DNA from: Candidatus Zixiibacteriota bacterium
GTDB lineage: Bacteria; Zixibacteria; MSB-5A5; GN15; FEB-12
DNA: 5,885 bases
NCBI GenBank assembly: GCA_016213305.1
Contig: JACRAV010000221.1
Location: forward strand, 1-5,885
Direction of reading: 5' to 3'
In this document: positions 5,145 to 5,885 of the stretch, in pieces
How the letters are laid out: the number at the start of each line of letters is the position of its first letter
Numbering within the stretch: the stretch's first letter is position 1
The notes under the pieces: model-generated
Seen by the model: only the letters and a program-made list of their open reading frames with translations
Told to the model about the DNA's origin: nothing
Databases searched by the model: none
Made by a program: the position numbers and the translations under genes

Positions 5145-5633
5145 ATGCGTGACGAAATTCTCTGGGCGCCGTGGAGGGCGTCTTTTGTGCTCTCCAAAAA
5201 AGAAAAAGGGTGCGTCTTCTGTCGGCGATGCAAACAACGCGACACGGTCGAAAACCTGATCGTCTTTCGCGGGCGCAACGTGTTTGTCATCCTCAACAAG
5301 TTTCCGTACAACGCCGGACATCTGATGGTCGTGCCGAACCGGCATGTCGGGCATCTGGAGAATCTCAAATCGGATGAAGCGGCGGAATTCTTTGAAGTCA
5401 CCCGGCGCGCGGTGAAGGCGCTCAAGAAAGTGCTCAAGCCGCACTCGCTCAATTTGGGAATGAATTTGGGAAAAGCGTCGGGCGCCGGGGTGCCGGGACA
5501 CTTGCATATGCACATCGTGCCGCGATGGATCGGCGACACCAATTTCATGCCGGTGATCGGCAAGACCAAGCTGGTGTCGGTGCCGCTTGAGCCGTTGTAC
5601 GAAAAGATCAAAGCGGAGCTGGCCAGGTCATGA
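5145..5633 (+). CDS. HIT family nucleotide hydrolase/transferase, AP4A phosphorylase-like
   Basis: A 162-residue cytosolic histidine-triad enzyme acting on nucleoside phosphates, probably dinucleoside polyphosphates such as AP4A. The N-terminal LWAPWRASF (residues 6-14) and the CVFC pair (Cys23, Cys26) are typical of the AP4A-phosphorylase-like branch (for example mycobacterial Rv2613c). Next come NKFPYNAGHLMVVPNRHVGHL (51-71; His67 and His70 may complete the zinc site), NLGMNLGKASGAGVPGH, and the triad HLHMHIVPRW with His119, His121 and His123; His121 is the probable nucleophile. GDTNFMPV follows, as is common in this branch. ATG 5145 is preferred over GTG 5121 because the family begins just before LWAPWR and the extra residues would be encoded by the inverted repeat. 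No Shine-Dalgarno precedes either start. The end overlaps the next gene by ATGA. Hydrolase versus phosphorylase activity cannot be settled. Confidence 0.9.
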   Translation: MRDEILWAPWRASFVLSKKEKGCVFCRRCKQRDTVENLIVFRGRNVFVILNKFPYNAGHLMVVPNRHVGHLENLKSDEAAEFFEVTRRAVKALKKVLKPHSLNLGMNLGKASGAGVPGHLHMHIVPRWIGDTNFMPVIGKTKLVSVPLEPLYEKIKAELARS

Positions 5634-5885
5634 AACGCCGCCGGAAATCCCCCACCAAGATCGAACTGCAACAGCTTCAGAAGCTGTACAAGACCGACGA
5701 AAAGATCGGCGAGCGATTAGGCGGCGTGCCGGCGTATCTGGTGGCCTATTGGCGGCGAAAAAAAGGAATCCCGAAATATTCACTCCCCAAGTTCTCGGAG
5801 CAGGATGTTCGCAACCTGTGGGAACGGTACGGAGATGACGAAAAAGCCGGGCTTGAACTGGGCATCTCCAAAGCCGCGTTTTACA
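5630..5885 (+). CDS. Basic tandem helix-turn-helix-like protein, 3' end cut off by the window
   Basis: An open frame starts at the ATG overlapping the HIT stop (ATGA) and continues 85 codons to the window edge. The N-terminus is strongly basic (KRRRKSPTK). Two helix-turn-helix-like units follow, 47 residues apart without gaps. Unit 1 has L16, Y20, D23-E24-K25, G27, L30-G31 and A35; unit 2 has L63, Y67, D70-E71-K72, G74, L77-G78 and A82. After unit 1 comes AYWRRKKGIPKY, a likely DNA-contacting helix and tail; unit 2 is cut at SKAAFY, where the corresponding Trp should come about three codons later. The pattern resembles homeodomain/resolvase-type trihelical DNA-binding modules. The overlap implies co-expression with the HIT protein. 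Whether this is a small DNA-binding protein or the N-terminal module of a longer enzyme is not visible; I have only an uncertain recollection of similar modules before aconitase-like domains. Confidence 0.7.
   Translation, partial: MKRRRKSPTKIELQQLQKLYKTDEKIGERLGGVPAYLVAYWRRKKGIPKYSLPKFSEQDVRNLWERYGDDEKAGLELGISKAAFY

Noticed and set aside
4569..5152. Two overlapping plus-strand open frames through the 102-residue gene and the intergenic region
   Set aside because: One is antisense to the better supported minus-strand gene. The other is Pro/Arg/His-rich, runs through the C tracts and promoter elements, and has no ribosome binding site.
5587..5838. Plus-strand frame overlapping the HIT 3' end and the HTH-like gene
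   Set aside because: It is out of frame with both well-supported genes and its translation shows no structure; the ATGA-coupled frame explains the region.

Overview
The window is bacterial chromosome with GC-rich coding sequence and tightly packed genes. An exported DUF885 protein behind a typical signal peptide, together with a CDF metal transporter, fits a Gram-negative-type bacterium. No ribosomal RNA or other reliable taxonomic marker is present. The overall gene style recalls uncultivated FCB-group lineages, but that is only an impression.

Positions 2-3864 hold three plus-strand genes in one probable operon. First is the 3' part of a cation diffusion facilitator (metal efflux). Six bases later comes an RlmD/RumA-type 23S rRNA uracil-C5 methyltransferase with its Fe-S cysteines and catalytic cysteine intact. 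Fourteen bases after that is an exported DUF885 protein with an HExxPGHH metallopeptidase-like motif. Functionally they look like unrelated housekeeping genes sharing a transcript.

Positions 3865-4022 are a non-coding junction between convergent genes. It contains a perfect 10-bp-arm palindrome and a second, weaker inverted repeat.

Positions 4023-4882 hold a visibly less GC-rich, minus-strand transcription unit with its own well-formed promoter and ribosome binding site. It encodes a 102-residue protein of unknown function whose TAG stop abuts the ATG of a Mug/TDG-like uracil/thymine mismatch DNA glycosylase. The glycosylase carries GTAAG where E. coli Mug has GINPG, so the usual catalytic Asn is absent. 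This two-gene cassette looks inserted between the flanking GC-rich genes and is the most accessory-like part of the window.

Positions 4883-5144 are a divergent intergenic region. It holds a five-tract G-quadruplex motif (G-rich on the minus strand), candidate plus-strand promoters, and a perfect 8-bp inverted repeat flanking a TATACT box directly in front of the next start codon.

Positions 5145-5885 hold a HIT-family nucleotide hydrolase/transferase of the AP4A-phosphorylase-like type. It overlaps by ATGA the start of a basic helix-turn-helix-like protein, which runs off the window end and shows an internal 47-residue tandem duplication. No CRISPR array, tRNA, rRNA or insertion sequence was recognised.
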